Origin: Mageeibacillus sp. UBA3781
GTDB taxonomy: Bacteria > Bacillota > Clostridia > Saccharofermentanales > Saccharofermentanaceae
Reading direction: 5' to 3'
Assembly (NCBI GenBank): GCA_002368805.1
Contig: DFFH01000047.1
Location: 1 to 5,291, forward strand
DNA length: 5,291 nucleotides
Positions 5,209 through 5,291 of the stretch are shown piece after piece. A program made the translations under genes and the position numbers. Below the pieces are notes generated by a model. The model saw only the letters and a list, made by a program, of their open reading frames with translations. It made no database searches and was not told where the DNA came from. Positions within the stretch are counted from its first letter, which is position 1; every line of letters starts with the position of its first letter.

Positions 5209-5291
5209 ATGCCAAAGGGATCACCGGAGAGAACAGCTGCAAGAAAAGAAGAGATCATCAATGCGTGTGAGAAGCTCTATCAGACCATGAG
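5209..5291 (+). CDS. TetR-family transcriptional regulator, N-terminal fragment cut by window end
   Basis: Only the first 27 codons are present. The ATG is preceded by GGAGG (5198-5202) at 6 bp. The start MPKGSPERTAARKEEIINAC and the following EKLYQTM match the opening of TetR-type DNA-binding domains: a basic tail, then a first helix of the form R..I..AC..L. The helix-turn-helix recognition residues and the ligand-binding domain lie beyond the window. The gene is expressed from a perfect promoter bracketed by two palindromic operators, so it probably represses itself and the divergent lipoprotein gene and is released by a small ligand. The family call rests on the N-terminus plus this context. 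Confidence 0.8.
   Translation, partial: MPKGSPERTAARKEEIINACEKLYQTM

Noticed and set aside
1..5291. CRISPR array, tRNA, rRNA, or phage and defence genes
   Set aside because: No regularly spaced repeats, no cloverleaf-like or rRNA-like segments, and no recognisable phage, toxin or defence motifs were seen on either strand by eye.

Overview
The window looks like chromosomal DNA from a low-to-mid GC Gram-positive anaerobe, most likely a Clostridia/Lachnospiraceae-type member of the Bacillota. The support is strong AGGAGG-type ribosome binding sites, consensus sigma-A promoters, two lipobox lipoproteins, and proteins that resemble clostridial families. This placement is inference from style and protein families; no taxonomic marker gene is present.

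Layout from left to right. (1) The 3' part of a small cytoplasmic protein, open through the left edge and reminiscent of STAS/SpoIIAA-like folds. It is followed after 43 bp by a 200-residue acidic lipoprotein of unknown function; the two may be co-transcribed. (2) A new transcription unit begins with an extended -10 promoter near 1075. It encodes an HD-domain metal-dependent phosphohydrolase (1123-1779) and then, after a 102-bp gap, a cytoplasmic serine esterase of the esterase D/tributyrin esterase type with a complete Ser-Asp-His triad (1882-2655). (3) Directly after the esterase stop codon lies a 45-bp, 44/45-identical copy of part of the HD gene, which is the clearest rearrangement scar in the window. 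(4) A large convergent gene on the minus strand (2723-5044) encodes a 773-residue lipoprotein. It has a beta-rich, probably propeller-like N-terminal half and a family 1-type extracellular solute-binding C-terminal half. (5) At the right edge a TetR-family regulator starts on the plus strand (5209 onward, truncated by the window end).

The most informative region is the control region between the solute-binding lipoprotein and the TetR gene (5045-5208). It contains a perfect-consensus promoter for the TetR gene and, on the opposite strand and sharing the same -10 core, a good promoter for the lipoprotein gene. Two 13-bp near-palindromic operators that are exact reverse complements of each other sit one on each -35 element. 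The arrangement predicts that the TetR protein represses itself and the lipoprotein together. The lipoprotein leader also carries an 8-bp inverted repeat followed by a short U-rich stretch.

No RNA gene, CRISPR array, transposase, integrase or prophage gene was recognised. I did not find a new multi-gene system. The items most worth following up are the twin-operator divergent switch and the 45-bp duplication.
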